Assembly: GCA_026120185.1 (NCBI GenBank)
Contig: JANUWF010001188.1
Location: forward strand, 992,001-1,056,000
Reading direction: 5' to 3'
Length of the DNA stretch: 64,000 bases
Origin: Voacanga thouarsii
Taxonomy: Eukaryota > Streptophyta > Magnoliopsida > Gentianales > Apocynaceae
A model generated the notes under the pieces. That model saw nothing but the letters and a program-made list of their open reading frames with translations. It was not told the origin of the DNA and did no database searches. The position numbers and the translations under genes were made by a program. Positions within the stretch are counted from its first letter, which is position 1, and the number at the start of each line of letters is the position of its first letter. Below are positions 23,287-34,965 of the stretch, in pieces.

Positions 23287-26200
23287 TGTAACACCCCTAC
23301 TAAAGGTAATAGTAGAAGCATATTAACACCGGGTGTTGCCCCATCTAGTTACCTAGACAAGAGGTCTTTATAATGAAAAAAAAAACAATAGAGTATGTAA
23401 GGTCAAGATCCATACAACAACCTATATTGATGGTCACGTGCACATATATAATAAAGAATGTCATACATGAAAATTTTCATTCAACATAAAAAATAAGGTA
23501 CATTATCCAAAATAGAAATGCCCAGACCTATTCTGCTATCACTATGGTATCATCCTCCATCCGTAGGTCCGCTCAACTTCGGATCCTACAAAAAGGTGAG
23601 ATGAAAGACACGTGTGAGTGAAAAATCACCCAGTGAGTCCTGACTGTGCTAGTGCTTTATCAAAGAGACAGAGTACATAAAACATTTGTGGAATAACATA
23701 TCATGTGTTTACTGAAAACGATTCCAAAACTCTTTAACGTAGAGTTTATTCAAAACTCAATCATTTTTGAAAAAAACTGTATTTCAATTTCAAAACATTG
23801 CCCCAATTTCCAAATCATAAGCACTTCTCCAACAAAAGGTCGGTCTATATGCAAAGCTCACAAGGCTTTGCTTTGGCATCACAATCTTATTGTTCCAAGG
23901 TCTCTGCCATACGGACTCAATCATGCATTGCTAGATAAGTAGACTGACTTGCACCGAGTCATCATACTAAGACCGCAGCCTTCAGTACTCGATCCATGCG
24001 TCGCCGGATAAGTACACCAATTTACATCATGTCATCGTACTAAGACCGTAGCCTACAATACTCGATCCATGCATCACTGGAAAATCTTTTACTTGCTACC
24101 ATAAGCCAGGGGTCCCAATCCTAATATCAATCACCATCGAGGTAGCAAGGAGTCAAAAACGTCGAGTGTCCCCGCCCGGCATCTAGCAAATGACTCAAAA
24201 TCAAGAAGCGGCCACAGATGCGGCAATTGCTAGGACAACTCATCTCAATGTCATGTTGCCCTATTTGGAGTAAGGCAATCCATATAACTAAGTAGGTTAC
24301 TTGGGGTCGTCTATCTCTAACATGAACTAGTACAAAGATCAAAGTCCTTACTGAGTACTTAACGTTAACAATACCAACCCCGTCTAACTGATCAGGCCAG
24401 AGGGTTATCTGATCCCGTAGGATTTTCAAATCAAAATATTTTTGGGGTAAAACAACATTTTCTAGAATTTGATCCTACTGACTCGCAAGTTAGATCATCA
24501 TTCACAAAGGCTCCGCAGAGCCAATCAATTCATTCCATAGGCACATCAGGTCAATAAACAATTACAGGGATCAAAAGTTAAACTCATCACAAGAGATCAT
24601 TTTTCAAAATCATGTTAAAATAGGATAAAGTGTTCTGTTCACACATCAAAACGTGTTTTCAAGAGTATCAGGGTCATTTTCCCCGTACTTGATCACAAAA
24701 GCTATTTCCAAGGGTATTCAGGTCATTTTACCTATACATGATTCCAAAAGACTTTTCAAGGGTATTCGGGTCATTTTATCCTTACTCGATTTGAAAAGTA
24801 TTCACAAAAGTTCCAATAAGGGTATTTCAGTCATTTACTGAATACTCGAGTTACAAAGGTTTTCATACAACATTCCAATAAGGACATTTGTATCATTTTT
24901 CAAATACCCCATTCTAAAAGGAACTCATTTCAAGAAGTCCAACGTTCTAATACCAAAAGTGGGTTAAATTTAAAGATTCCAAACACAATTCTATAAAATG
25001 TTCCAATAAGGGCATTCTGGTCAATTCATGAAGACCCGATTCCAAAATTTACCATTTTCTGAAAATTCCAAGTATTTAATCCAAAAAGGACTAAATTCAC
25101 AAAATTCATGCTTTAATGATCTAGTAAGGTTTCCAAGCCAATTATGATGTTCAATCGAGCCCAAAATGGCATAAAATAATTCTTACTGAGATAAACCTTA
25201 AACATATTCAAGGATTTCTAAAATGGTATAAAACATAGCATTTCATAGAAAAGTGAAGCACACTAGCTTTCAAAAGGTTTTAGAAATCAAATGGACTTAC
25301 CTCGTGTCCTAAATAAACTCTTTTCGTTTACGGTCGTTCAATTATCGTTTCCACCGTTTTCAACATATCGTTGGCCGTTTACTAACAAACCTACACCAAA
25401 TATCATTTTCAGGTCAAATCGTGTTTGGCCAAAAAATAGCCGACGGATAGCTGACGTCAAGCTGACGTGCTCAACAGGTAGCTAATGTTAAGTCGACGAG
25501 GGCCGACAGTTAGCCAACGGTCAAGGAAAATGTTCAATTTTTGATCTCGTCATTTTTTAATCGTTTGTTTGATTCTTTCATTTTCCTCTTTCCACATCCT
25601 TTATCCCTTCATATACAAGGGATTCACTTCATATTTCCCATTTATTTCATCCAAAATCATATAATTAACCATTCTTAAGTTCAACCATTTTCTAAGCAAA
25701 ATTCTGGAATTTTTCTGCTTTGACACATGATTTTGTTTTGGACATAACTTTCAACCAACAACTCCAATTGATGCCGAACTAATTCCAAAATGTCCTCAAG
25801 ATCTTTCTTGATGATTTTCAATTCACAAAATACTCATTTCCCTTTTTGTTTCATTCAGTTCTATCCAAAATATTTCAGTACTTCAATCCCGTAACTGAAA
25901 TGACAACCTTTGGTATTTATATCATAACTTTTTATTCACAACTTAAAATCATGCAAAATTGGTCCCAAAATGATCCCAAGAAATTTAGCTACAAGTTTCA
26001 GGTTCTGGGGTTCCAAAATAACCTGCCATATTGTTCAGTTTATTACCTCTACAGAGCTGCATGAAATTCTTCCAAAACAGAATTTCTGTTTTATTCCTTT
26101 CCTTCATTTAATCCACTCTCTTTTCTTTCCTATCTCATGCATAAGTCATTTAATCATTCCAATCCTTTCCTTATCATCTAAACATCACATAATCCTTCTT

Positions 26201-26938
26201 GATTCCAGTCATGCACAATCAGTATCTTTCATGTTTAAACAACTACAAAACCAACAACTTCGAATAACAACAACAATATTCATTTTCTTCAACAATTATA
26301 GCATTTGTTATCTTATTTCCTTCTTCCATTTTAGTAGCCATGGACAACTTTTTAAACCATCTTCAAAGCACCTTCAAACATCATATAAAACACAGCATAC
26401 ATGCCTCCAAATGCGTCAACATGCACAACAAATACAACAACCCCAAAACATAGATATTTTCTAAACATAAATCACAATTCATATGAATTTTCTCAATAAA
26501 ATTCATATCAAAACAATCTTTATTCTTCATGTTTCAACTTTAATTCATGAAACATAGACTTTTACCTTGTTTATTGATTGCTCTAGGCTAAAAATGCTCC
26601 ATGTTCCTTCCATTTTCTCTTCTTGGAATGCTTTCTCTCTCTTTTTCCTTTTTCTCTCAATTTTCTCTAGCTTTTCTTTCCTTTTCTTCCTCTCTTCTTT
26701 CTTTCTTCGTTCTTATACTTGCTGTCCATTTTTTTAGCTGTTGAAATACAGCTTCCACCACCATTCTCATGACCAAAATCACATGGTCAAATGATTCATT
26801 AAATGGTCAAAATCTTCCTTTGAAAGTTTTGGCCAAACCTCCTATTTTTCTTTTATTTTCTCCTTTCTTTTCTTCCTTCATTGTACGAAAACTCAGGCTC
26901 TTCTTCGGCCATTTTCCACCGCCACTTTCTTGGACTTC
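23287..26938 (-). repeat. 5' LTR of chromovirus C, outer end deleted
   Basis: Aligns with 14128-17766 over its whole length, including both repeat fields. Homology stops at TCTTGGACTT, about 700 bases short of the LTR terminus, where copia 2 leader sequence begins. Confidence 0.85.
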
Positions 26939-27295
26939 ACGGTCCTCATTAGAGATCGTGGATCCCCTCGCGTCACCCTGGGAGTGAACCCGTATAGGAT
27001 GGGGATACCACAAGGATCTAGATCTAATGGAAGGATGTAATTAATAACCCGGGACACGTACTATGATCGGCCAGCCCACGTTAGAGGTTATAGTGCGAGG
27101 TATGTCCATAGGAAATGAGAGGAAACGGCCATCCCACGATGGAGTTATTCTCTAGATCATTACCTAGAAGGGAAATTAATTTGTGGTTGTTAATACACTT
27201 AGCTTAGGAAACTGTTAATCTTCCTAAGAAGCTATGTCAGTTTTCCTAAGAGCCAAATTATTTTCAGTGCACAAATTTTATTTTGTTTTCACAAA

Positions 27296-27328
27296 CTAAT
27301 TTCTTTCTTTTATTTTCGATTTTCAGAA
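27296..27328 (+). promoter_or_regulatory. Candidate splice acceptor before copia 2 gag
   Basis: A long T-rich tract followed by GATTTTCAG|AA, with AG at 27325-27326 and the gag ATG two bases further. Those two bases complete the codon left open by the phase-1 donor in the LTR (33190), so the predicted join keeps the gag frame. Confidence 0.45.
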
Positions 27329-28130
27329 ATGGTGGGAGGTTCTTTTAGTCCATTGGCCGTTATTCTCAGGGAGAATAAGTTAACGGGTCCAAACTATGTG
27401 GACTGAAAAAGAAACCTGGACATAATACTCACAGCCGAGGAGTATAAGTATGTCCTTTACGAAACCTGCCTGTTATCGGGGAAGGTTCCACCGCTGAAGA
27501 GCGAGAGGCTGAAAAGGCATGGAAGAAAGGCGACGAAATGGCACGTTGCTATATGTTAGCTTCCATGTCTAATGTGCTCCGATCAAAACACGAGCACATG
27601 GCTTACGCATATGACATAAGTCAATCGTTGGCAACTATGTTCGCGGACAAGAGCCGGCCCGCAAGGCGGGAGGCTCTTCGAACAATTGTAAACACTAAGA
27701 TGGGCTGAGGGAGCATCGGTCCGAGAGCATATGCTCAAGATGATTGTTGCTTTCGAGGAGGCGAGAAATCTTAGGGGTTGTCATTGACCCCGAGAGCCAA
27801 GTGGACATGGTTCTCGAATCTCTACCGGGCTCTTTCACTCGGTTCAAGTTAAACTATAACATGAACAAGTTGAACATGAGTTTGGTGAGCCGATGAAGGA
27901 GCTCCGGATGGCGGAGAAGGTCATGAAGCCGCGGTCTAAGGCCATGATTGCTAAGGCCTCTTCTTCAAGAAGCTGGGCCTAAGCCCGGAAAGTTCAAGAG
28001 GAAGAAGGGAATGCAGCAGCTCGACCCAAGAACCAGCCCAAGGACAAACCAAAGGGCAAGTGCTTCAAGTGTGGAAAGAAGGGACACTAGAAAAAAGAGT
28101 GTCCAGATCTTCGAGGCCAAGAAAAACCCC
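27329..28130 (+). pseudogene. gag: Copia 2 gag (degenerate)
   Basis: Starts MVGGSFSPLAVILRENKL, then NYVD followed by TGA (27404-27406) in place of Trp, as in copia 1. KAWKKGDEMARCYMLAS and KHEHMAYAYD follow, a basic KFKRKKG tract, and the zinc knuckle CFKCGKKGH followed by TAG in place of Trp. At least two frameshifts. Nucleocapsid/capsid precursor of the copia particle. Confidence 0.85.
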
Positions 28131-29600
28131 ACGGGTAATGTTTACTATCTAGAGTCCATATCAATGGTAGGATCAACTTCCACTTGGATTGTTGATTCGG
28201 GAGCCATTGATCATATCCGTAACTCCTTGCGGGGGTTTAGGAAGATAAGAAGACTCAAGAAGGGCGAACATGGGCTTCGAGTGGGTAATGGAGCACAAGT
28301 ACGGGCCCTTGCGGTGGGAGAGCTGGATCTTATTTTTTATTGTAATAAGATAGTGGTTTTAAAAGACATTTTATATGTACCTGGTTTTCGTCAGAATTTG
28401 ATTTCGGTTGCAAAACTTATTAATCAAGGATATTACGTATCTTTCCATTACGGTATTTCTATCGGTAGAGATGGAGAAATTTTATGTCTTGGGCACATGT
28501 ATGGAAATTTGTTCTTTTTAAACCCTATTAACAAACAATCAAATAACGCTCGATCCGAACCTTTAACTAAGAAGAGAAAGACCAATATCAATGATTCATA
28601 CCTTTGGCACTGAGGTTGGGTCATATTAACTCAACCGGGATTCGAGAGGCTAATCCATGATGGGCCTTTGGGCTCATTGAGATTGGAAAGTTGGCCTCGG
28701 TGTGAATCCTGCCTGATGGGAAAAATGACCAAAAGGTCTTTTACACCAAAGGCGGATAGAGCCAAGGAGGTGTTGAGTCTTGTTCACAGCGATGTGTGCG
28801 GTCCATTGTCTACACCAGCTAGGGGAGGTTTTGAGTACTTCATCACGTTCACGGATGATTGTACGAGGTATGGTTACATTTACCGATGAGACGCAAGTCG
28901 ACTCTTTTGACAAGTTCAAAGAGTTTAAGGAGTGAAGTGGAGCGTCGGACGAGTAAATTAATCAAAACCTTACGATCGGATCGTGGTGGAGAGTACCTCC
29001 TAGGTGAATTCAAGGACTACATGGTACATCATGGGATAGTATCCCAGCTCTGCGCCGGGAACCCCCGGCAGAACGGAGTAGGCGAGAGAAGGAACAGGAC
29101 GTTGATGGAAATGGTCCGAAGCATGATGTCTCATGCTACTCTTCCGGTATCCTTCTGGGGATATGCCACGGAAACGGCGGCATATATTACGAACTTGGTG
29201 CCTTCCAAGTCGGTACCTAGGACTCCCTATGAGATGTGGGTGGGCGTAAGCTAAGTCCGAATCATCTCGGGATTTGGGGGTGTCCGACTTATGTCTTGAT
29301 CAAGGGAGACAAGTTGGAACCAAGATCGGAATTATGCTATTTTGTTGGGTATCCAAAAGGGACAAAAGGAGGCTACTTTTATCATCCTAAGGAGCGAGAA
29401 GGTACTAGTCGGTACCCATGCTAGATACTTGGAAGATGATCAAAGTACTTCCACTAAAGGTTCAACGAGGTTGGAGCTGCGGGAGAAGTTATCTATGGAA
29501 TCAACTTCTGCGACCCGATTTTGGAACAAGAAGAGGCACGGCCTCAAGAGCACTGTACAAATGGAGCCTCGTCGTAGTGGGAGAGTGTCTAGGGTTCGGA
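28131..29600 (+). pseudogene. pol: Copia 2 pol: protease and integrase
   Basis: Protease with WIVDSGAIDHIRNSL (catalytic DSGA, about 28186) and the VVLKDILYVPGF stretch. GAG-pre-integrase (NDSYLWH, then GPLGSLRLESW) with CESC and the HSDVCGPL start of the integrase core (about 28785). The catalytic-core tail follows with LRSDRGGEYL and NGVGERRNRTL, then SFWGYA and GCPTYV. Frames change near 28613 and 28890. It would have inserted the cDNA into the chromosome. Confidence 0.9.
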
Positions 29601-31246
29601 TAGATGGACTGGAGAAGCCTTTGAGCTGGTTTCCGACCATCGGGAACAAGACCCCGCTAGATACGAGGAGGCTATTGCTTGATGCCGATGCAAATACGTG
29701 GCATGAAGCAATGAAAGCCGAGATTGAGTCTATGTACCTCAATCGGGTTTGGGATCTTGTAGCTTCACTGAAGGGATAAAACCCATTGGGTGCAAGTGGG
29801 TATACAAGAGGAAGAGAGGAGCGGATGGGAAGGTGGAAACCTTCAAAGCTAGGCTTGTGGCGAAAGGGTATACTCGAGAAAGAGGGTATCGACTATGAGG
29901 AAACCTTTTCCCCGGTAGCCATGCTTAAATCCATTCGCATCCTCCTTGCCATCGCTTTGTCACTATGACTACGAGATATGGCAAATGGATGTCAAGACGG
30001 CATTCTTGAATGGCCATCTTAGCGAAGACATCTATATGTCCCAACCGGAAGGCTTCATTCTTGAAGGCCGGGAACACATGGTTTGCAAGCTTAAGAAGTC
30101 CATTTATGGACTTAAGCGAGGCATCAAGAGCATGGAACATTCGTTTTGATGAGACTTGTAAAGTCTTATGGTTTTATTCAAAACGAAGATGAACCATGCG
30201 TGTACGGGAAACTTGAAGGCATCAATGTGGTTTTTCTTGTCTTGTATGTGGATGACATTCTACTCATTGGAAATGATGTAGGGACATTGTCATCTACAAA
30301 GGTTTGGCTGTCTAGTCAATTCGGTATGAAGGACTTGGGAGAAGCCGGCTACATTCTCGGGATTAGGCTTCTTAGAAATAGGAAGCGAGAGAATGTTAGG
30401 ATTATCCCAAGCGACATACATTGACAAGATGCTGGCCAAGTACGAGCATGGACTCATGCAAGGGAGCTCTAATCCCTTGCGGACATGGGTTGTCATTTTC
30501 TTCGAAGGAGTTGTCCTAAGTCTCAAGAAGAAAAGGACGAGAATGAGTAGGATTCCCTACGCTTCGGCTGTGGGAAGTCTCATGTACGCTATCTTGTGTA
30601 CTAGGCCGGATATACGCTTTGCCGTGGGCTTAGTTAGCGAGATATCAGTCAAACCCGGGGGAGGTTCATTGGCAAGCTGTAAAGCATATTCTCAAGTACC
30701 TCAAGGGAACGAGAGATTATATCGTTGGTTTACTGAGGTGATGATTTGGTTCCTACGGGATACACGGACTCGGACTTCCGGGCGGATAAGGATGAGAGAA
30801 AATCCACTAGTGGATATGTCTTCACCTTGTACGGAGGAGCAATTTCATGGAGGAGTATCAAGCAATCTTGTATTGCTGACTCAACCATGGAAGGCTGAGT
30901 ATGTGGCGGCTTCGGAGGCGTCCAAGGAAGCGATCGGCTCCGGAAGTTTCTTTCAGAACTTGGAGTCGTACCACATATGGATAGGCCGGTTGTGATGTAT
31001 TGCGACAACACCTGGAGCGAGTGTCGCAATCTAAGGAGCCTCGGAACCACAAGAAGGGAAACACATCGAGAGGAAGTACCACCGATCCGGGATTTCATCC
31101 GAGAGACGGGAAGTCGTGGTGGAGCATATTACCTCGAGAAAACAATCTAGCGAGACCCATTCACCAAGCCTTTGGGTGAGAGAGTCTTCAAGAGACACTT
31201 AGACGCCATAGGGGTGGGCACCTATGGACTTACCTAGTCTTAGAGT
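29601..31246 (+). pseudogene. pol: Copia 2 pol: reverse transcriptase and RNaseH
   Basis: RT blocks in order: GCKWVYKRK, ARLVAKGYT, EETFSPVAMLKSIR, WQMDVKTAFLNGHL, MSQPEGF, KKSIYGLK, and the catalytic YVDDILLIG (YVDD at 30245-30256). Then YASAVGSLMYAILCTRPDI and the RNaseH domain, with several frame changes from 30400 to 31140. The YVDD is intact but the frames around it are not. Confidence 0.9.
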
Positions 31247-31248
31247 GC

Positions 31249-31259
31249 AAGTGGGAGAT
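31249..31259 (+). other. Polypurine tract of copia 2
   Basis: AAGTGGGAGAT directly before the 3' LTR start TGTTGGATTG; the usual copia plus-strand primer. Confidence 0.9.
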
Positions 31260-32831
31260 TGTTGGATTGTATGCCCTCTTAGACTAGGTTTTCGATGTAA
31301 AATCGAATTATTTAATAAAAGAATTTAGTTTCAGAAATTGTTTGTGAATTTACTTTTTGTTTGTGCACGATTTTCGTTTGGAACAGGACCCATTGTGTCT
31401 AAATAAGTGATCCATGTGAATGGTGGTCTTTCACGATAAGGTATGGATCACGGGTTATTTAACACATAAACATTTGTTCTTAACCTATTGATGAGGCCGG
31501 GAACCTCATCATGTTTAGGTTATTATGTTATGAATTCCAAATGGGAAATGGCTTACCTTTAGCCGAGTGGGTAGTCCACTCACTTCATGACATAAGCGTA
31601 TTTCGAATACGTAGAACAGGACTGTAGTAGTGGTTTCTCAAAGTACTATATGGTAGAAACCTAGACTACTACCGCTACGAGCGTGGACTAGTACTCTACG
31701 ACTTGAGTATGAGTTGGTGGTCTAGCGAAGGCTGGAAGCATATACTTTGATTTCTTGTAGTTGAGGTTCTATCATAGAGCCAATATACTTGCATGTTGGG
31801 TATGTGTGACTAGTTAGTTAAGATAGACTTATACAAGATAGTTTCTGCGCTATATCGCCCCTTGTGGTTGTCCGAATGGTCTAAATTATCCTGGGCCCTG
31901 GGAAACATGACTTGGATGTTTGCTTTAGGGTAGCTCCCTTGGAAAGCGGAAACACTCCAGGAAGTCGTGGATCATTGAACTAGAAGCCTAAGGATGGTAG
32001 ATGTCATTTAGAGGGGTGTTAGTACAGTTCTACTCTCTAAATGTACGGCAATGTGTAGAGGGGTATTTTAGTCATTTCACCTGTAGGTCGGAGACTTTGC
32101 TAACACAACATTGTCCTTGGGGTCAATATTTCCTTATGGTGATATTAGGAAATATTTAAAATGCAAAATACAACTATTTATATAGTAGGGGTATTTTGGT
32201 CATTTTAGCAGCCAAGGCGATGTGTCTTTTTGGTCCTCAGGATAGCCCGTAAGTCCTAACTATTTTTGGGTTGAGGAATTGGTCTCAGTTGAAGAGGATT
32301 TTATTTTATTTTGTTTTATTTTATTTTATTCAGGAAGTCTAATTTATTATTGGATTAGAATAAAATAAATAAATAAATAAAATAGGAGTTGATAGAAATT
32401 AATTATCTAGTTTATTTGGTTAATTAATTATTCAGGGCCTAGATCCAGTATGAATAATGAAGAAATTAACTTGGGTTTAAACTAGGGAAAATAATTAATG
32501 TTTAATTATTTATTGGGTTATTTGTATAGACCCAAGAAATAAATAATTAAAGATTAATTATTATGGTTCATTTGGGCTCATTGATTATTTATTGGGTTAC
32601 TTATGTAAGCCCAGAAAATAAATAATTAATATTTATTATTTTGGGCCTTTTGGGTCCAAGAAAAATAATAAATATTTATCTGGCCCAATAGATTGGACCT
32701 TAGGGTTTTTTCTAGATACGGTTAAGAGGAGTTTAAGGTTAGGCCAAACTGTTTCTCAGGATAACATCCGGGTATTTTGAAATCTTGGGGAGATGTTTAT
32801 CAGAGATTGAGAGACCTAGTTTAGGCTAAAA

Positions 32832-32840
32832 TATAAACAA
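32832..32840 (+). promoter_or_regulatory. TATA box of copia 2 LTR
   Basis: TATAAACAA upstream of a CCCTAATTTTTCC pyrimidine-rich start region and 220 bases before the LTR ORF. Assigned by position and sequence only. Confidence 0.45.
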
Positions 32841-33062
32841 CTCTTTGAAAAGAAAAAACCCTAATTTTTCCTTTCCCAAGCCACACACTCACGTGGGTCT
32901 CTCTCTCTCAAGGTCTCTCTCCTTCTTCTTGTTTTTCCCTTGTTCTTTGCTAACCAATAGCGAAAAAACCAAGGAGAATTGAGACCCTTCCTCTTCACCA
33001 TAGTGTTCACCAACTAGAGGTTAGGCTGAGGAATATCCTGAGAGCTGGAGAGCTAAGCGTTA

Positions 33063-33191
33063 ATGCAAACAAGGCGGAGTAGAAGGCTAGCGGGTGTTCA
33101 ACCGGAAGTTCTTTCAAGTGGACAAAGCGAGGCGATTCCAGCCGTTCAATCCGCTCTTACTCAACCTAGAAGGGTTAAGGAGCGCAAAGGT
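33063..33191 (+). other. LTR-encoded Arg-rich ORF ending at splice donor
   Basis: ATG at 33063 opens MQTRRSRRLAG and runs through a Ser/Gln/Ala-rich stretch to VKERK, then CAAAG|GTATGA (GT at 33190-33191). The exon is 127 bases, leaving one base (phase 1). The predicted acceptor before gag at 27326 supplies two bases and then the gag ATG, so the frame is kept. The equivalent ORF in the copia 1 LTR family shares RRSRRL(A/T)G, similar length and the same phase. Basic residues could act in RNA binding or nuclear import; that is speculation. Confidence 0.5.
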
Positions 33192-33290
33192 ATGATCTTC
33201 ACGCTTCCGCATGGCCTTTATGGCTCGCGTTTAATTTTTTTTCTCTGTTTTTTTTTTCCGTCCATGGCTCCCCTGTTTCTGCGTTTTCCA

Positions 33291-33738
33291 TCAGAGCAAA
33301 GGAGTAGGATTTGGATATTCTTATCATGTCTCTCTTAGGACAACATCTCTACCCTACTCCCAACACATAAGGCCGAAAATGATACTTCCCAAGCAAAAAT
33401 AAAATTTAACCAAGCTAAAGCTCCTATGATGGAATTTGAACCCAAGACCTCAAGAATTAATTCTAAGGCTCTAACCACTAAACCACAACCACTCTTGTTC
33501 TTATTTTCCCCCTAAAAATATTTTCCTATTCAATCCTCAAGCTATCTCCCTTTTTCCACCTCAAGCAAAAATTATCATTTTGCCCTTCTCACTCAATAAT
33601 CATAATCAAGCCCTCTAGACTATAAAACACAAATTCAATGCACATAAAATTATATAAAAATATATTTAAATTTGCAATAAAATATGATATGCATTCCAAC
33701 CCCCTTACTCTAAAGTTGGTTTTGACTGCGGTTTCACA
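33291..33738 (-). repeat. Inverted A-type chromovirus LTR fragment
   Basis: Minus-strand start TGTGAAACCGCAGTCAAAACC and 450 bases homologous to the beginning of the LTR at 35741. It lies in opposite orientation to that LTR, with copia 3 and another LTR fragment between them. The tRNA-like module at 33431-33490 is the best preserved: GTTTAGTGGTTAGAGC and GGGTTCAAATTCC. Confidence 0.8.
33431..33490 (-). other. tRNA-like A-box/B-box module
   Basis: Minus strand: GGTTTAGTGGTTAGAGCC (A-box-like) and, about 25 bases on, GGGTTCAAATTCC (B-box-like, close to GGTTCRANTCC). Best match of the four copies to Pol III internal promoter elements. Confidence 0.5.
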
Positions 33739-34965
33739 TGAGAGATCTATAATCTAGTCTCTAATCATCAGGAATAAGGATCCCACTAGATATGAGGAGA
33801 CCATTGTTCATGCTGATGCAGACAAATAGCAGCTAGCCATGTATACCGAGATTGAGTCTACGTACCTCAATCAGGTCTGTGATCTTGTCACTGCACCTAA
33901 TGGAATAAAACCAATTGGGTGTAAGTGGGTATACAAGAGGGAAAGAGGTGCAGATGGAAGGATTGAAACCTTAAAAGCAAGGTTGGTTGCTAAAGGTTAT
34001 ACTCAGACAGAAGGAATCAATTATGAGAAAACCTTTTCACCAGTAGCCATGCTTAAGTCTATCCACATTCTCTTAGCCATTGCATATCATTATGACTATG
34101 AGATATGGCAAATAGATGTCAAGGCGGCTTTCTTAAATGGCTATTTTAGCGAAGACATCTATATGTCCCAGCCTAAAGATTTTGTTGCTAGAGGTCAAGA
34201 ACAAATGATTTATAACCTTAAGAAGTCCATCTATGGACTTAAGCAAGCGTCGTGAGCATGGAACATACGTTTTGATGAGACTGTGAAGGTTTATGGTTTC
34301 ATTCAAAATGTGAATGAACCATATGTGTATAGGAAATCAGATAGTGGCAAAGTGATTTTTATAGTATATTATGTAGATGACATTCTACTCATTCGAAATT
34401 GTAGGGACATTTTCATCTACTAAGGTTTGGCTATCTAGTCAATTTACCATAAAAGACATGGGAGAAGCTAGTTATATTCTAGATATTAAACTTCTTAGAG
34501 ATAAGAAGCAAAGAATACTAGGCTTATTCCAGTCTGCTTATATTGACAAGATGTTAATTAAGTACAACATGGATCAATATAAAGGGGCTATTATACCCTT
34601 TAGATATGGATTATCTTTATCCTCCAAGTAGTGTCCTCAGACATAAGAAGATAAGTAGAAAATGAGCAGGATCCCTTATGCTTCGGCTATGGGAAGTCTC
34701 ATGTATGCTATGCTTTGTACTAGGCCAGATACCTGCTTTTCAGTAGGCATGGTTAGTAAATATCAGTCAAATCTAGGGGAAGCTTACTGGCAAGCTGTCA
34801 AGCATATACTAAAATATCTCAAAGAAACGCGAGATTATATGCTTGTATATCTTGTTGATGATTTGATTCCTACCGGTTACACATACTCAGACTTCCAAGC
34901 TGACAAAAATAAAAGAAAATTAACTAATAGATATGTCTTCACTTTGCCTGTAGGATCTATTCTAT
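33739..34965 (+). pseudogene. pol: Copia 3 fragment: RT and RNaseH
   Basis: Collinear with copia 2 from about 29605. RT blocks GCKWVYKRERGADG, ARLVAKGYTQTEG, KTFSPVAMLKS, WQIDVKAAFLNGYF, KKSIYGLKQAS and YYVDDILL (YVDD at 34370-34381), then YASAMGSLMYAMLCTRPD and ILKYLKETRDY of RNaseH. It has fewer stops than copia 2 in RT. It is cut on the left by the terminus of the inverted LTR and on the right by a chromovirus LTR fragment; no LTR of its own remains. Confidence 0.9.

Larger units (their letters stand above)
14128..26938 (-). mobile_element. Chromovirus C, Ty3/gypsy, Tekay/Del-like
   Basis: Minus-strand element: right (5') LTR 23287-26938, PBS, leader ORF, gag, protease-RT, inserted LTR fragment, integrase with chromodomain, PPT, left (3') LTR 14128-18460. 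RT before integrase and a chromodomain mark a chromovirus; long LTRs starting TGTAATACCCC and a Met-type PBS suggest the Tekay/Del clade. The left edge cuts copia 1 integrase. The 5' LTR lacks its outer 0.7 kb, so the right TSD is gone. Confidence 0.85.
26943..33290 (+). mobile_element. Ty1/copia element 2, 5'-truncated
   Basis: Starts inside the leader (homologous to copia 1 at about 12165), then gag, protease, integrase, RT, RNaseH, PPT and a 3' LTR of 2.0 kb. It lacks its 5' LTR and PBS, so no TSD can be tested. Same order and family group as copia 1 but clearly diverged. Many frameshifts and stops. Confidence 0.9.
31260..33290 (+). repeat. 3' LTR of copia 2 (2031 bp)
   Basis: TGTTGGATTGTATGCCCTC at the start, GCGTTTTCCA at the end. 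Aligns with the solo LTR at 8510-10445. Contains a TATA box, a U5 with the Arg-rich ORF and splice donor, and runs of TTTTATTTTATT near 32300. The right neighbour is an inverted chromovirus LTR fragment, not a recognisable TSD. Confidence 0.9.

Noticed and set aside
25970..26464. 164-codon ORF, longest in the right LTR of chromovirus C
   Set aside because: Wholly inside an LTR and interrupted in the homologous left LTR; Ser/Phe/His-rich composition reflects pyrimidine-rich DNA.
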